Assembly (NCBI GenBank): GCA_964504075.1
Contig: CAZDCT010000001.1
Coordinates: 1-60,016, forward strand
Reading direction: 5' to 3'
Source: JAHJCL01 sp964504075
GTDB lineage: Bacteria; Patescibacteriota; Minisyncoccia; Minisyncoccales; DG-74-3
Length of the DNA: 60,016 nt
Below, one piece after another: positions 51,188 through 59,347 of this stretch. The notes under the pieces were generated by a model. That model searched no databases and was not told the DNA's origin. It saw only the letters and a list, made by a program, of their open reading frames with translations. Position numbers and translations under genes: made by a program. Within the stretch, counting starts at the first letter, position 1. Each line of letters begins with the position of its first letter.

Positions 51188-51313
51188 ATGCCACCCAATG
51201 AAAATAAATATCCGTATTGTCACAAACAAGAAACTTATGTGATAATGAAGAAATACTATTACTACTACCCGCTGCTGAAATGCAACTATAGTCTCAATCA
51301 ACACTTTTTTTAA
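51188..51313 (+). CDS. Orphan 41-residue protein, zinc-ribbon-like remnant
   Basis: Its stop codon lies within a terminator hairpin. The pattern YPYCHKQ, about 20 residues, then LKCNYSLNQHFF, resembles a small zinc ribbon (CPxC ... CxxC ... F) in which two of four cysteines are Tyr and Ser; each change is one base from Cys. A run of five tyrosines lies between. It is unlikely to bind zinc as written. Three tandem promoters, an AAGGA motif and a clear terminator argue for expression, but it could equally be a small RNA gene. Confidence 0.45.
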   Translation: MPPNENKYPYCHKQETYVIMKKYYYYYPLLKCNYSLNQHFF

Positions 51314-51321
51314 AAAGTGTT
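51300..51321 (+). terminator. Terminator of the orphan small gene
   Basis: AACACTTTTT / AAAAAGTGTT stem with a 2-base loop (the loop is effectively larger), followed by TTATTTTATTTTTTTTT. The stop codon of the 41-residue frame is in the loop. Confidence 0.82.
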
Positions 51322-51342
51322 TTATTTTATTTTTTTTTCCTT

Positions 51343-51348
51343 CATAAT
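51343..51348 (+). promoter_or_regulatory. -10 element (CATAAT) of miaA, leaderless
   Basis: CATAAT ends 6 bases before the miaA ATG at 51355, the same spacing as six other genes here. Confidence 0.45.
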
Positions 51349-51354
51349 GAGATA

Positions 51355-52251
51355 ATGTCAAAAACATTATCAAAATTAGTTGTAATTTTAGGGCCAACCG
51401 CTGTTGGAAAAACAGCTCTTTCTGTTAAATTGGCTAAAAAATTCAATGGAGAAATTGTTTCTGCTGATTCAAGACAAGTATATAAAGGAATGGATATTGG
51501 AACTGGAAAAATTACTAAAAAAGAAATGAAGGGTATTCCCCATCATCTTTTGAGTGTAGTTAGTCCTAGAATCAAATTTACAGCTGCTAGATACAAGAAA
51601 TTAGCCCATAAAGCAATTAAACAAATTATTCGAAACAATCATATTCCTTTTCTGGTAGGAGGAACTGGTTTTTATCTTCAAACAATAACTGATAATATAA
51701 TAATTCCTCAAGTAAAACCTGATTGGAAATTAAGAGCTGAGCTAGAAAAATTAAACACTCAAAAACTTTTCCAATTATTAAAGAAAAAAGATGGTAGAAG
51801 AGCCAAAACAATTGATTCAAAAAACCGCAGAAGACTAATCAGGGCTTTAGAAATTATAGAGAAAACAAAACAACCAATACCTGTTTTTAAAAAAAACAAA
51901 GCTGAATTTGATCTTTTAATAATAGGAATAAAAAAATCTCAACAAGATTTAAAAAAACTTATTGAGAAACGACTGTATAAACGATTAAAACAAGGAATGA
52001 TAACTGAGATTAAAAGATTAAAAAAACAAGGTCTTTCCTGGAAAAGATTAGAAGAATTTGGCCTAGAATATAGATTTATTGCCCAATATCTTCAAAATAA
52101 AATCACCCATAATCAAATGATAGATAAGATTCAAAAAGAATCAGAACATTATACTAAACGTCAAATGACCTGGTTTAAACGCGATAAAAGAATTCACTGG
52201 ATAAATAAACGAAAACAAGCTGACAAGTTGATAAAAGGTTTTCTAAGATAA
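51355..52251 (+). CDS. miaA: tRNA dimethylallyltransferase MiaA
   Basis: The product has 298 residues. P-loop ILGPTAVGKTALSVKLAKKF; EIVSADSRQVYKGMDIGTGK; IPHHLLSVVSPRIKFTAARY; FLVGGTGFYLQTI; SKNRRRLIRALEI; and LEEFGLEYRFIAQYL. The final part ends YTKRQMTWFKRDKRIHW. It transfers the dimethylallyl group of DMAPP to A37 of UNN-reading tRNAs, giving the substrate of MiaB. The tail overlaps the convergent gatB by 9 bases. It uses DMAPP, the product of the isomerase encoded at 23854-24903. Confidence 0.96.
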   Translation: MSKTLSKLVVILGPTAVGKTALSVKLAKKFNGEIVSADSRQVYKGMDIGTGKITKKEMKGIPHHLLSVVSPRIKFTAARYKKLAHKAIKQIIRNNHIPFLVGGTGFYLQTITDNIIIPQVKPDWKLRAELEKLNTQKLFQLLKKKDGRRAKTIDSKNRRRLIRALEIIEKTKQPIPVFKKNKAEFDLLIIGIKKSQQDLKKLIEKRLYKRLKQGMITEIKRLKKQGLSWKRLEEFGLEYRFIAQYLQNKITHNQMIDKIQKESEHYTKRQMTWFKRDKRIHWINKRKQADKLIKGFLR

Positions 52252-53739
52252 TAATTTCTTTAATATCTTAGTAGCAATTTCTGGACTTGCTTTGCCTTTT
52301 GTTTGAGCCATTACTTGACCAATTAAAAACTGAAGGGCTCCTTGTTTGCCATTTTTAAGATCTGAAACTGCTTTTTGATTTTGAGCAATTACTTGTTCAA
52401 CAGCTTTTTCAACATCAGATTGGTCAGTCATCTGAGTTAATCCTTTTTCTTGAATGATATTAGAAGGATCAGCTCCTGTTTTGAACATTTCAGGAAGAAT
52501 AGTTTTAGCAATCTTGCTTGAGATAGTATTTTTATGAATCAAGGCAATAAGTTCAGCAAAATTCTCTGGACTAATCAAAAACTTTTTATCTTCTACCGAC
52601 AAGCCACCCAATAATCCCTGCAAATCAGTAATTAGATAATTAGCAGTTAATTTAATTAATTTCAAAAGCTCTTTATGACTAAGATTAGGTTCTAATTCGC
52701 TTATTACTTTTTCAAAATATTCTCCTAAATTTTTATTAGAAACAAAAATCTCTATTGCCGAGTTCTGCAAGGTGGAACGAGGCGGGAGATGAGGTGAAAC
52801 CTCAGCGACCTCTTTGTCTAAAACCTCATATTCTTTTTTAAAACGTTCTCTTCTTTGCTCAGGCAATTCGGGTAACTCAGCCTTCATTTTATCAATATCT
52901 TTTTGTTTCCACTTAATCGGAGCTAAATCTGGTTCAGGAAAATACCTATAATCATGAGCTGATTCTTTTTCCCTTTGACTTTTGGTTATTTCTTTTATAG
53001 AATCCCATCCTCTGGTTTCTTGAACAATCTTTTTTCCTGATTTTAATATTTGAGCCTGTCTTTTAATTTCATACTCAATTGATTTTTCAACTACTCTAAA
53101 AGAGTTTAAGTTTTTAATTTCAACTTTTGTTCCTAATTTATTTGGATTTTTAGATAAAGAAATATTAACTTCAACCCTCATTTGTCCTTTTTCCATATTA
53201 ACATCAGAAACATCAAGATATTTCAAAATCAATTTGAATTCCTCGGCAAACTTTTTAGCTTCCTGAGCTGATTTCAAATCAGGCTCAGTCACTAATTCCA
53301 TTAAAGGAATTCCTGCCCTATTAAAATCTACTAAAGAGTAATCTGCTTTTTCTGGATGAATAAGACGCCCGGTATCTTCTTCTAAATGAATCCTGGTAAT
53401 TCCAATCTTTTTCCCCATAATCTCTAAGCTACCATTTTGACAGAATGGTTTGTCATACTGAGAAATCTGATACCCTTTGGGCAAATCAGGATAAAAATAG
53501 TTTTTTCTATCAAACTTTGAAAAATAAGGAATCTGACAATTCATGGCTAAACCTGTTTTGATTACCTTTCTAACTGCTTCTCTATTGATAACTGGCATGG
53601 TGCCAGGATGACCCATGCAAATAGGACAAATGTTTAGATTGGGCTCTTTTTCGTCTGGATCATTCAAACAATCACAAAACATCTTTGTTTTGGTTTTGAG
53701 CTCAACATGAATTTCTAAACCAATAGTTGGTTTGTACAT
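52243..53739 (-). CDS. gatB: Aspartyl/glutamyl-tRNA(Asn/Gln) amidotransferase subunit B
   Basis: The product has 498 residues. PTIGLEIHVELKTKTKMFC opens the kinase-like catalytic domain. CPICMGHPGTMPVINREAV carries two zinc-site cysteines, and FDRKNYFYPDLPKGYQISQYDKP and RAGIPLMELVTEPDL follow. The C-terminal YqeY-like tRNA-binding helical domain ends FLIGQVMAQTKGKASPEIATKIL. With GatA and GatC it converts Glu-tRNA-Gln or Asp-tRNA-Asn. gatA and gatC are not adjacent. It follows tmk by 4 bases and its end overlaps the convergent miaA. Confidence 0.96.
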   Translation of the reverse strand: MYKPTIGLEIHVELKTKTKMFCDCLNDPDEKEPNLNICPICMGHPGTMPVINREAVRKVIKTGLAMNCQIPYFSKFDRKNYFYPDLPKGYQISQYDKPFCQNGSLEIMGKKIGITRIHLEEDTGRLIHPEKADYSLVDFNRAGIPLMELVTEPDLKSAQEAKKFAEEFKLILKYLDVSDVNMEKGQMRVEVNISLSKNPNKLGTKVEIKNLNSFRVVEKSIEYEIKRQAQILKSGKKIVQETRGWDSIKEITKSQREKESAHDYRYFPEPDLAPIKWKQKDIDKMKAELPELPEQRRERFKKEYEVLDKEVAEVSPHLPPRSTLQNSAIEIFVSNKNLGEYFEKVISELEPNLSHKELLKLIKLTANYLITDLQGLLGGLSVEDKKFLISPENFAELIALIHKNTISSKIAKTILPEMFKTGADPSNIIQEKGLTQMTDQSDVEKAVEQVIAQNQKAVSDLKNGKQGALQFLIGQVMAQTKGKASPEIATKILKKLLS

Positions 53740-53743
53740 AAAA

Positions 53744-54442
53744 TTACAATATCTTTAAAACTTCTTTCCAAACCTTTTCATGAATCACCTCGGGCAATAA
53801 TAATTCTCCATTCTTATAACACCCTATCACACATTTCTTTTCTGGAAACTCTTTAGCCCAATCCATATATGATCTTTCGGCACCAACCAAATGACTTAAA
53901 TCTCTCTCGTGAATATCTTTGCTTCCCTCCCCCAGATGCTTTCTTTTTTTAATTTTTTGTTCATCTCCAGCTAAAGATTGAGATTTCTCTGGAATGGATT
54001 TAAAAATAATAGTTATATTAGGTTTTGGTATATTCAATAAATAATATTCTATCTCAAAAAGCCAATCTAAATACTTTCTCCATTCAGATTTGTCTTTCAT
54101 TTTACCCCCTTGATGACCAACGTTAGAACCAATATACCTATCACAAACTATCATTTTTCCTTCTTGCAACCATTTTCTTATTTTAAAACTTGCATCAAAA
54201 CGATCACAAGAATAAAAAATTGATGCTTGATAGGGACTCACGTCAGAAGCCTTGCCATACTTTCCGCTTAAATACTCTTCAACCAATCCACCAGCTTTTG
54301 TGCCATATTGAGGAAAATGAATAAAAGCAGTCTTAAATCCTGCTTTCTTTAAATTATTAAGTAAAAGTTTACTTTGGGTAGATTTGCCAGAACCATCAAT
54401 GCCTTCAAATACAATAAATTTTCCTAAAACTTTATTGTTCAT
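53744..54442 (-). CDS. tmk: Thymidylate kinase
   Basis: The product has 232 residues, a little long. P-loop FIVFEGIDGSGKSTQSKLLL; IHFPQYGT; DRFDASFKIRKWL; IVCDRYIGSNVGHQGGKM (the DRY motif). The lid region has an insert with many lysines (GDEQKIKKRKHLGEGSKD). It phosphorylates dTMP to dTDP. It is 4 bases before gatB and about 100 bases downstream of thyX, with its own extended -10 (TGC-TATTAT) 6 bases before ATG, so a leaderless mRNA is likely. Confidence 0.92.
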   Translation of the reverse strand: MNNKVLGKFIVFEGIDGSGKSTQSKLLLNNLKKAGFKTAFIHFPQYGTKAGGLVEEYLSGKYGKASDVSPYQASIFYSCDRFDASFKIRKWLQEGKMIVCDRYIGSNVGHQGGKMKDKSEWRKYLDWLFEIEYYLLNIPKPNITIIFKSIPEKSQSLAGDEQKIKKRKHLGEGSKDIHERDLSHLVGAERSYMDWAKEFPEKKCVIGCYKNGELLLPEVIHEKVWKEVLKIL

Positions 54443-54448
54443 TTTATG

Positions 54449-54457
54449 ATAATAGCA
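54449..54457 (-). promoter_or_regulatory. Extended -10 promoter of tmk (TGC-TATTAT), leaderless
   Basis: TATTAT (54449-54454) preceded by TGC; 6 bases to ATG. Confidence 0.6.
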
Positions 54458-54539
54458 TTAATTTTGAACAAAAAAAAGAAGCGAAGAGCTCTTTGATTTT
54501 AATTCTGTCAAACTAGATTAGTTATAAAGTAATCTTAAT

Positions 54540-55409
54540 TTATTCCCACGCCATCCATTTCCTGTAAACACTTTCTTGAGTTAGAGTAGCTTTTTCAATA
54601 TCAAATTCTAACACCTTAACTCCTTTTTTAACCTCCCCTTTAGTGGGAATATAGATTGAAGAAGCTTTGTTCCTAAAAGGACAAACAGGATAAAAAGGAT
54701 GGGGATTGCCAGTTCTTACTCCAGTTACACCACTTTCAGGACAAACACCTCTTGTAAACCCCCTACATCCCACCAAGTCTCTCATAATGGGAAGTTTTTC
54801 AATTAATTCAAAATAGAGCTGAGCAGCTATACAACGTAGTTCGGGTGAAGATCTGACACAAAGTCTTAAAGAAAGAAAGTTTAAAAAAGATCTTAAATTA
54901 ATAGTTACATGATAAATACCAACTGCCTGAGCGAAAGGTAAAACATATCTTGCTATTTCTTTAGGTATTTTTTTAGAAAGCAAATCATCATAAGTATCAA
55001 TTGAATGCCTTATCCCTCTCAACATGTCGTCTTTAACTAAATCATTATTAAGCAAATGAAAAGGCACAATTATCTCATAAATAGACTTATCTTTATGAAA
55101 ACCCTGATTAACTTTAGTGTATCTCGTAGAATAACCAGTGTGACTTACCATTCTGTGCTCTAGAAACTCGGGAGCATTTCCCTTGGTCATTTTCATATCA
55201 AACTTAATAATAATATGCTCTAGAGCAGAACCGTAATCGTTTTTCACAATCATTGCGAATACGTCTTTGTCTATAATCTTTTTTGGAACACCGCTTACCC
55301 GAGCCGAATAAACAACTTCCTTCCAGGCATCTTGTTTCTTAATAGTTTCAAAGTTCCAAATCCTTGGCTTTACTAAAGCGATTTCTGTTTTTTTATCTTT
55401 GTTATTCAT
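54540..55409 (-). CDS. thyX: FAD-dependent thymidylate synthase ThyX, divergent
   Basis: The product has 289 residues. The ThyX signature region reads EFLEHRMVSHTGYSTRY; the usual RHRxxSxNExSxRY has its first Arg replaced by Glu84, and the N-E pair replaced by Thr-Gly, while His85, Arg86, Ser89, Ser94, Arg96 and Tyr97 remain. INLRSFLNFLSLRL is the second conserved region (usually NxRSLxHFLxLR). The C-terminal third has Cys184, 193, 215, 223 and 243 with a FTRGVCPESG loop, suggesting a bound metal. It should make dTMP from dUMP with methylene-folate and FADH2. glyA follows upstream by 12 bases, providing the one-carbon donor. Confidence 0.88.
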   Translation of the reverse strand: MNNKDKKTEIALVKPRIWNFETIKKQDAWKEVVYSARVSGVPKKIIDKDVFAMIVKNDYGSALEHIIIKFDMKMTKGNAPEFLEHRMVSHTGYSTRYTKVNQGFHKDKSIYEIIVPFHLLNNDLVKDDMLRGIRHSIDTYDDLLSKKIPKEIARYVLPFAQAVGIYHVTINLRSFLNFLSLRLCVRSSPELRCIAAQLYFELIEKLPIMRDLVGCRGFTRGVCPESGVTGVRTGNPHPFYPVCPFRNKASSIYIPTKGEVKKGVKVLEFDIEKATLTQESVYRKWMAWE

Positions 55410-55421
55410 ATTAACCTTACT

Positions 55422-56648
55422 CTAACAAAATCCTACTTTCTGAAAGTTTTTCCTAAAATTAATTACTTTTTTCCTTACGCTCTCAGGGTTTTTCTTATCT
55501 AAAATTACTTCTTTTATAAACAGAGCGATTTGTTTCATCTCTTTTTCTTTCATCATATATCTAGTCATTTCTTGAACTCCAATTCTTAGTCCTAATGGAT
55601 TTTTAACGTCCACTTTTTCTGATCCCGGCAAAACATTTTTATTTAAAATAATGTTGGCGTCTTCCAGTTTTTTGGCCACCTCTGTCCCTCCTCCATTCTT
55701 TTCAACATTAACCAACACCTGATGGCTTTGAGTAAATCCCTTTTCCTTAGCCAACACATCAAATCCTAAATTATAGAGTTCTTTGGCTAAAGATTTTGAA
55801 TTTTTAATAATCTGATTAGCATATTTTTTACCAAATTTCTTCATTTCCAATAAAGTGATATAAAGAGCTGGAATTCTGTGAAGATGATGATTAGACAGAA
55901 CGCCAGGGAAAACCTTATCTCTAATTCTTTTCTGATACACTTTATCAATATTGCCTAAAATTATCCCGCCTTGTGGCCCAGGAAAAGTTTTATGAGTAGA
56001 AGAAGTAATTATGTCTGCACCCTCTTTAAGAGGATTCTGGAAAAATCCAGCAGCAATTAAACCAAATACATGAGCAGCATCATAAATAATTATTGTTCCC
56101 GTTTTCTTACAAACTTCTTTTAACTCCTTTACTGGCAATGGAAAAAGAATAGCCGAACAACCAATAATTAAAAGCTTGGGCTTAATTTTTAGAATCTTCT
56201 TTTTTGCTTTTTCTAAATCAATAGTAAGATTCTTTTTGTCAAAATCTAAATGAAAAATATTAAAGCCCAAAATACCAGCTGCTCCTGGTTTTTCGTGAGA
56301 AACATGAGACCCCCCCTGAATTCCCAGGGTTATGACGTTATCCCCTCTTTTAGCCAAAGCAGCAAAGGTAGCAAAATTAGCTGACGTTCCCGAAATGGGA
56401 CGAACATCAACAAAATTAACTTTAAAGTGTTTTTGAAAAGCTTTAATGGCTTTGTCTTCTATTAAATCAAAGTATTTAAGGCCCTGGTAATATCTTTTAT
56501 AGGGCATGCCTTCGGCATATCTATGCATTAAGTCAGACATATAAGCTTTTTCAGCCAAAGGAGACATTGTGTTTTCAGAAGCAATCAAATTAATACAGCT
56601 TTTTCTCCAACTGTTATGTTTTTGAACTAAGGATAGAATTTTTTCCAT
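55422..56648 (-). CDS. glyA: Serine hydroxymethyltransferase
   Basis: The product has 408 residues. NLIASENTMSPLAEKAYMSDLMHRYAEGMPYKRYYQGLKYFDLIE is the family opening. VRPISGTSANFATFAAL, YDAAHVFGLIAAG and TSSTHKTFPGPQGGIILG (PLP-binding Lys) follow. PLGLRIGVQEMTRYMM closes the core. The spacing and wording look closer to archaeal-type GlyA than to the E. coli form, though this is an impression only. It makes 5,10-methylene-THF and glycine from serine, feeding ThyX. An extended -10 (TGT-TATAAT) lies about 33 bases before ATG. Confidence 0.93.
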   Translation of the reverse strand: MEKILSLVQKHNSWRKSCINLIASENTMSPLAEKAYMSDLMHRYAEGMPYKRYYQGLKYFDLIEDKAIKAFQKHFKVNFVDVRPISGTSANFATFAALAKRGDNVITLGIQGGSHVSHEKPGAAGILGFNIFHLDFDKKNLTIDLEKAKKKILKIKPKLLIIGCSAILFPLPVKELKEVCKKTGTIIIYDAAHVFGLIAAGFFQNPLKEGADIITSSTHKTFPGPQGGIILGNIDKVYQKRIRDKVFPGVLSNHHLHRIPALYITLLEMKKFGKKYANQIIKNSKSLAKELYNLGFDVLAKEKGFTQSHQVLVNVEKNGGGTEVAKKLEDANIILNKNVLPGSEKVDVKNPLGLRIGVQEMTRYMMKEKEMKQIALFIKEVILDKKNPESVRKKVINFRKNFQKVGFC

Positions 56649-56707
56649 TGCTCTTTTTGGTTAATAATAATTAGCCCATTATAACACAGAGATGCAACCA
56701 AATAAAA

Positions 56708-56729
56708 AAACCCCAAGATATTAGGGTTT
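56708..56729 (-). terminator. Terminator after dut
   Basis: Minus strand AAACCCTAA / TTGGGGTTT with one T-G pair and a 4-base loop, followed by TTTTATTT. It separates dut from glyA, though read-through is possible. Confidence 0.8.
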
Positions 56730-56734
56730 GTAAA

Positions 56735-57166
56735 TTATTTATCTGTACTACCAATACCTCCCCGACTCTGTTTTCTTATCTCTGAAACTTCTTGCCATTC
56801 AATAATGTCTACTGGTAATAATATCCCTTGGGCTATCTTTTCTCCTCTTTTAATCAAAGTATCTTGATTAGAAAAATTATAAAATTGTGCTAAAATTTCG
56901 TCGTCAGAACCACAATAGTCCTGATCTATAAAACCTACTCCATGTGGTATTAACAAACCTTTTTTTCTTGGCGTGCTAGACCTGGAAGTTATTACTAAAA
57001 CATATCCATTAGGAACCTCAATTATGATATTACAGGGAATCAATCCTGTTTCTTTAGATCTAATTAAAGTATTCTCTCTGGTTAATAAATCAAAACCCAC
57101 CGAGCCTTCAGTTTCATAAACAGGCAAAGGTAAACTTTTATCAATTCTTTTAATTCTAACCTTCAT
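56735..57166 (-). CDS. dut: dUTP diphosphatase-like protein
   Basis: The product has 143 residues. Motif 1 is EGSVGFDLLT, motif 2 SRSSTPRKKGLLI, motif 3 HGVGFIDQDYCG, motif 4 KRGEKIAQGILLPV, motif 5 RGGIGSTDK. Between motif 3 and the following EI strand there is a three-residue SDD insertion. It should hydrolyse dUTP to dUMP, protecting DNA from uracil and supplying ThyX. It is the third gene of the dCMP deaminase - kinase-like - dut run; 157 non-coding bases separate it from the kinase-like gene. I saw no gene in those bases. Confidence 0.9.
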   Translation of the reverse strand: MKVRIKRIDKSLPLPVYETEGSVGFDLLTRENTLIRSKETGLIPCNIIIEVPNGYVLVITSRSSTPRKKGLLIPHGVGFIDQDYCGSDDEILAQFYNFSNQDTLIKRGEKIAQGILLPVDIIEWQEVSEIRKQSRGGIGSTDK

Positions 57167-57323
57167 TTTGATATATCTTACTTTCTTCTGGTAACTTGTT
57201 CTAAATATATTCAGACCCCTTTAAAATTGCATAAGGCTTTTTTGATTCGGAAGACAAGCTTTCAAAAACTAATTGTTCAATCCTAATTCGGAGTACACCG
57301 ATATTTGAGGACAGCTTCTATTC

Positions 57324-57872
57324 TTAAAATTTACCCATCAGCTCGTCTACTTTCTTATGAAATTCTTCCAAAGAGCCATTATTCTCAATTTTATAATCAG
57401 CCTCTTTGCCTATTTCCTGAATCAAAGATTCAGTTTCTGATTTTTCTAGTTCTAAGAACTTTTCATAAGAAGCGCTGTCATCCTTTTTTTCTCCTCTGTC
57501 CTGCAATCTCTGCCATCTTAGCTTAGAATCAGCTGTAATATAAATTATTTTACCTTCCATTTTCTTAACCATATTAAACTCTTCTCGATATCTTATACCA
57601 TTTAGAATTATTAATCCCTCCTGAGTATTATTTATTTTCTTTTTAATAGCTTTGGCTAAAATATCTTTTCCAAATCTTTCTCTTAACATTATTGCTAACC
57701 ATTGTTGATCCTCTCTACTAACTTCATCAAAGAAAATTGTTAAAACTTCTGACAAAGGATCAGAAAATTTAAAACAAAAAACAGGCCCTTGAGATACTTT
57801 TGCTATGTGGTCACAAAAAGTATCTTTGCCTGCCCCCATTTCTCCAGTTAATCCAATAATAATCTTTTGCAT
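57324..57872 (-). CDS. P-loop kinase, probably a deoxynucleoside monophosphate kinase
   Basis: The product has 182 residues. The P-loop IIGLTGEMGAGKDTFCDHI is of the dephospho-CoA/dNMP-kinase type (GxxGxGKDT). FSDPLSEVLTIFF, ILNGIRYREEF and IIYITADSKLRWQRLQDRGEKKDD are further segments of that group. By sequence it could also be a dephospho-CoA kinase relative. The context, between dCMP deaminase and dut, favours a nucleotide kinase, as an inference. It starts 14 bases after the deaminase stop. Confidence 0.75.
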   Translation of the reverse strand: MQKIIIGLTGEMGAGKDTFCDHIAKVSQGPVFCFKFSDPLSEVLTIFFDEVSREDQQWLAIMLRERFGKDILAKAIKKKINNTQEGLIILNGIRYREEFNMVKKMEGKIIYITADSKLRWQRLQDRGEKKDDSASYEKFLELEKSETESLIQEIGKEADYKIENNGSLEEFHKKVDELMGKF

Positions 57873-57886
57873 TTATTTTTTACTAA

Positions 57887-58360
57887 TTAATCCAAAAATG
57901 TTACTTCACTATTGGGCCTTTCCAGGACATCTACTTTTATACCAGCTTCCTTGAAAAGATCGACAAAAGAATTATCAGCATATTTTCCAAAGGATACGAA
58001 TCTTTTTATCTTTGCATTAACCAACATCTTGGCGCAAATGATACAAGGAGTATGAGTACAGTAAATAGTAGCTCCTTCAATGGAAGTACCGTGCAGAGCT
58101 GCTTGAATAATAACGTTTTGCTCAGCGTGAATTGCCCGACAAATTTCCTGTCTGGTGCCAGAAGGAACATTCTTCTCATCTCTTAAACAACCCAGTTCTA
58201 AACAATCTTTTAAACCAGCAGCTGCTCCATTGTAACCTGTAGTTAAAATATATTTATTTTTAACTGCTACTGCTCCAACATGGTGCCTTAGACAAGTTGA
58301 ACGTTCAGCTACTACTGAAGCAATTTTAAGAAAATATTCATCTATTGATAATCTTTTCAT
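57887..58360 (-). CDS. dCMP deaminase-family protein
   Basis: The product has 157 residues. The zinc-binding pair is IHAEQNVI (His-Ala-Glu with catalytic Glu) and TPCIICAKML (PCxxC). RSTCLRHHVGAVAVKNKYILTTGYNGAAAGLKDC and an extra Cys cluster (CLELGCLRDE) match the dCMP-deaminase/ComEB group rather than cytidine deaminase. It converts dCMP to dUMP. It lies 5 bases after rplK, joining the nucleotide cluster to the ribosomal operon. Confidence 0.92.
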   Translation of the reverse strand: MKRLSIDEYFLKIASVVAERSTCLRHHVGAVAVKNKYILTTGYNGAAAGLKDCLELGCLRDEKNVPSGTRQEICRAIHAEQNVIIQAALHGTSIEGATIYCTHTPCIICAKMLVNAKIKRFVSFGKYADNSFVDLFKEAGIKVDVLERPNSEVTFLD

Positions 58361-58365
58361 ATTAT

Positions 58366-58791
58366 TTAATCCACAATATCAATACCTATTGACTTTGCTG
58401 TTCCAGCAACAATTTTCACAGCAGCCTCAATATCAGTGGTATTAAAATCAGACATTTTCTTTTGAGCAATTTCTCTAAGCTGAGCTTTAGTTATTTTACC
58501 AGCTTTTGTCTTTTTCTGAAAACCAGAACCTTTTTCAATCCCAAGCATGTTTTTAATAAGGTGAGAAGTCAAAGGTTGTTTTATTTTCAAATCAAAAGTT
58601 CTATCCTCATAAATAGTAACTTCTACTGGTATTATTAAACCCTCCTGATCTTGAGTTGCGTCATTAAACTGCTGACAAAACTCAGCAATATTTAAACCGT
58701 GTGGAGCCAGCGAGGGTCCTACTGGAGGAGCTGGAGTTGCTTTGCCAGCTGGAATTTGAACTTTGACATTAGCAATTATTTCTTTAGCCAT
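58366..58791 (-). CDS. rplK: 50S ribosomal protein uL11
   Basis: The product has 141 residues, normal length. VKVQIPAGKATPAPPVGPSLAPHGLNIAEFCQQFND is the conserved N-terminal half; GSGFQKKTKAGKITKAQLREIAQKKMSDFNTTDIEAAVKIVAGTAKSIGI is the rRNA-binding half. It follows nusG by one base. The gene that normally comes next, rplA (uL1), is not here; a dCMP deaminase gene takes its place. Confidence 0.97.
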   Translation of the reverse strand: MAKEIIANVKVQIPAGKATPAPPVGPSLAPHGLNIAEFCQQFNDATQDQEGLIIPVEVTIYEDRTFDLKIKQPLTSHLIKNMLGIEKGSGFQKKTKAGKITKAQLREIAQKKMSDFNTTDIEAAVKIVAGTAKSIGIDIVD

Positions 58792-58792
58792 T

Positions 58793-59338
58793 TTATAGTT
58801 TTTTTATTTGGAGAGAATCCAATTCAACTGGAGTGTCTCTTCCAAACATATTAATTAATACTTTTACTTTTCCTTTTTCCTGATCAATCTCTGAAACCTT
58901 ACCATCAAAATCTTTAAAGGGACCATCAATAATCTTAATTGGATCTCCCACCTTAACCTCAATCTTATACCGAGGAGATTCAACCCCTATTCTTTTCTTT
59001 AAATTATCAATTTCTGCTTTAGAAACTGGAATTGGAACAGTACCTGCCCCCACAAATCCAGTTACATTGGGAGTATTTCTGACCACATACCAAGAATCAT
59101 CAGTCACAATCATTTCCACTAAAACATAACCAGGATAAATTTTTTCTTCAACCACTCTTCTTTTACTGTTTTTTATTTTAATCTTTTTCTCTTTTGGTAC
59201 CAAAACATTAAAAATTTTATCTTCCATACCCAAACTTTCAATCCTTTGTTTAAGGTTTTTAGCTACTGCCTCTTCATAACCAGAATAAGTATGAAGAACA
59301 TACCAATTTTTCTCTTGAGAAGTTTGTTGTTTTGGCAT
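58793..59338 (-). CDS. nusG: Transcription termination/antitermination protein NusG
   Basis: The product has 181 residues. NWYVLHTYSGYEEAVAKNLKQRIESLGM begins the NGN domain; KIYPGYVLVEM and WYVVRNTPNVTGFVG complete it. The C-terminal KOW domain is VGDPIKIIDGPFKDFDGKVSEID. It couples RNA polymerase to Rho or to ribosomes through uS10. It lies 9 bases after secE, the usual order. Confidence 0.97.
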   Translation of the reverse strand: MPKQQTSQEKNWYVLHTYSGYEEAVAKNLKQRIESLGMEDKIFNVLVPKEKKIKIKNSKRRVVEEKIYPGYVLVEMIVTDDSWYVVRNTPNVTGFVGAGTVPIPVSKAEIDNLKKRIGVESPRYKIEVKVGDPIKIIDGPFKDFDGKVSEIDQEKGKVKVLINMFGRDTPVELDSLQIKKL

Positions 59339-59347
59339 AGATAGTTA

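Noticed and set aside
57167..57323. Gene or RNA between dut and the kinase-like gene
   Set aside because: No frame with a plausible start, no cloverleaf and no strong hairpin were seen in these 157 bases.
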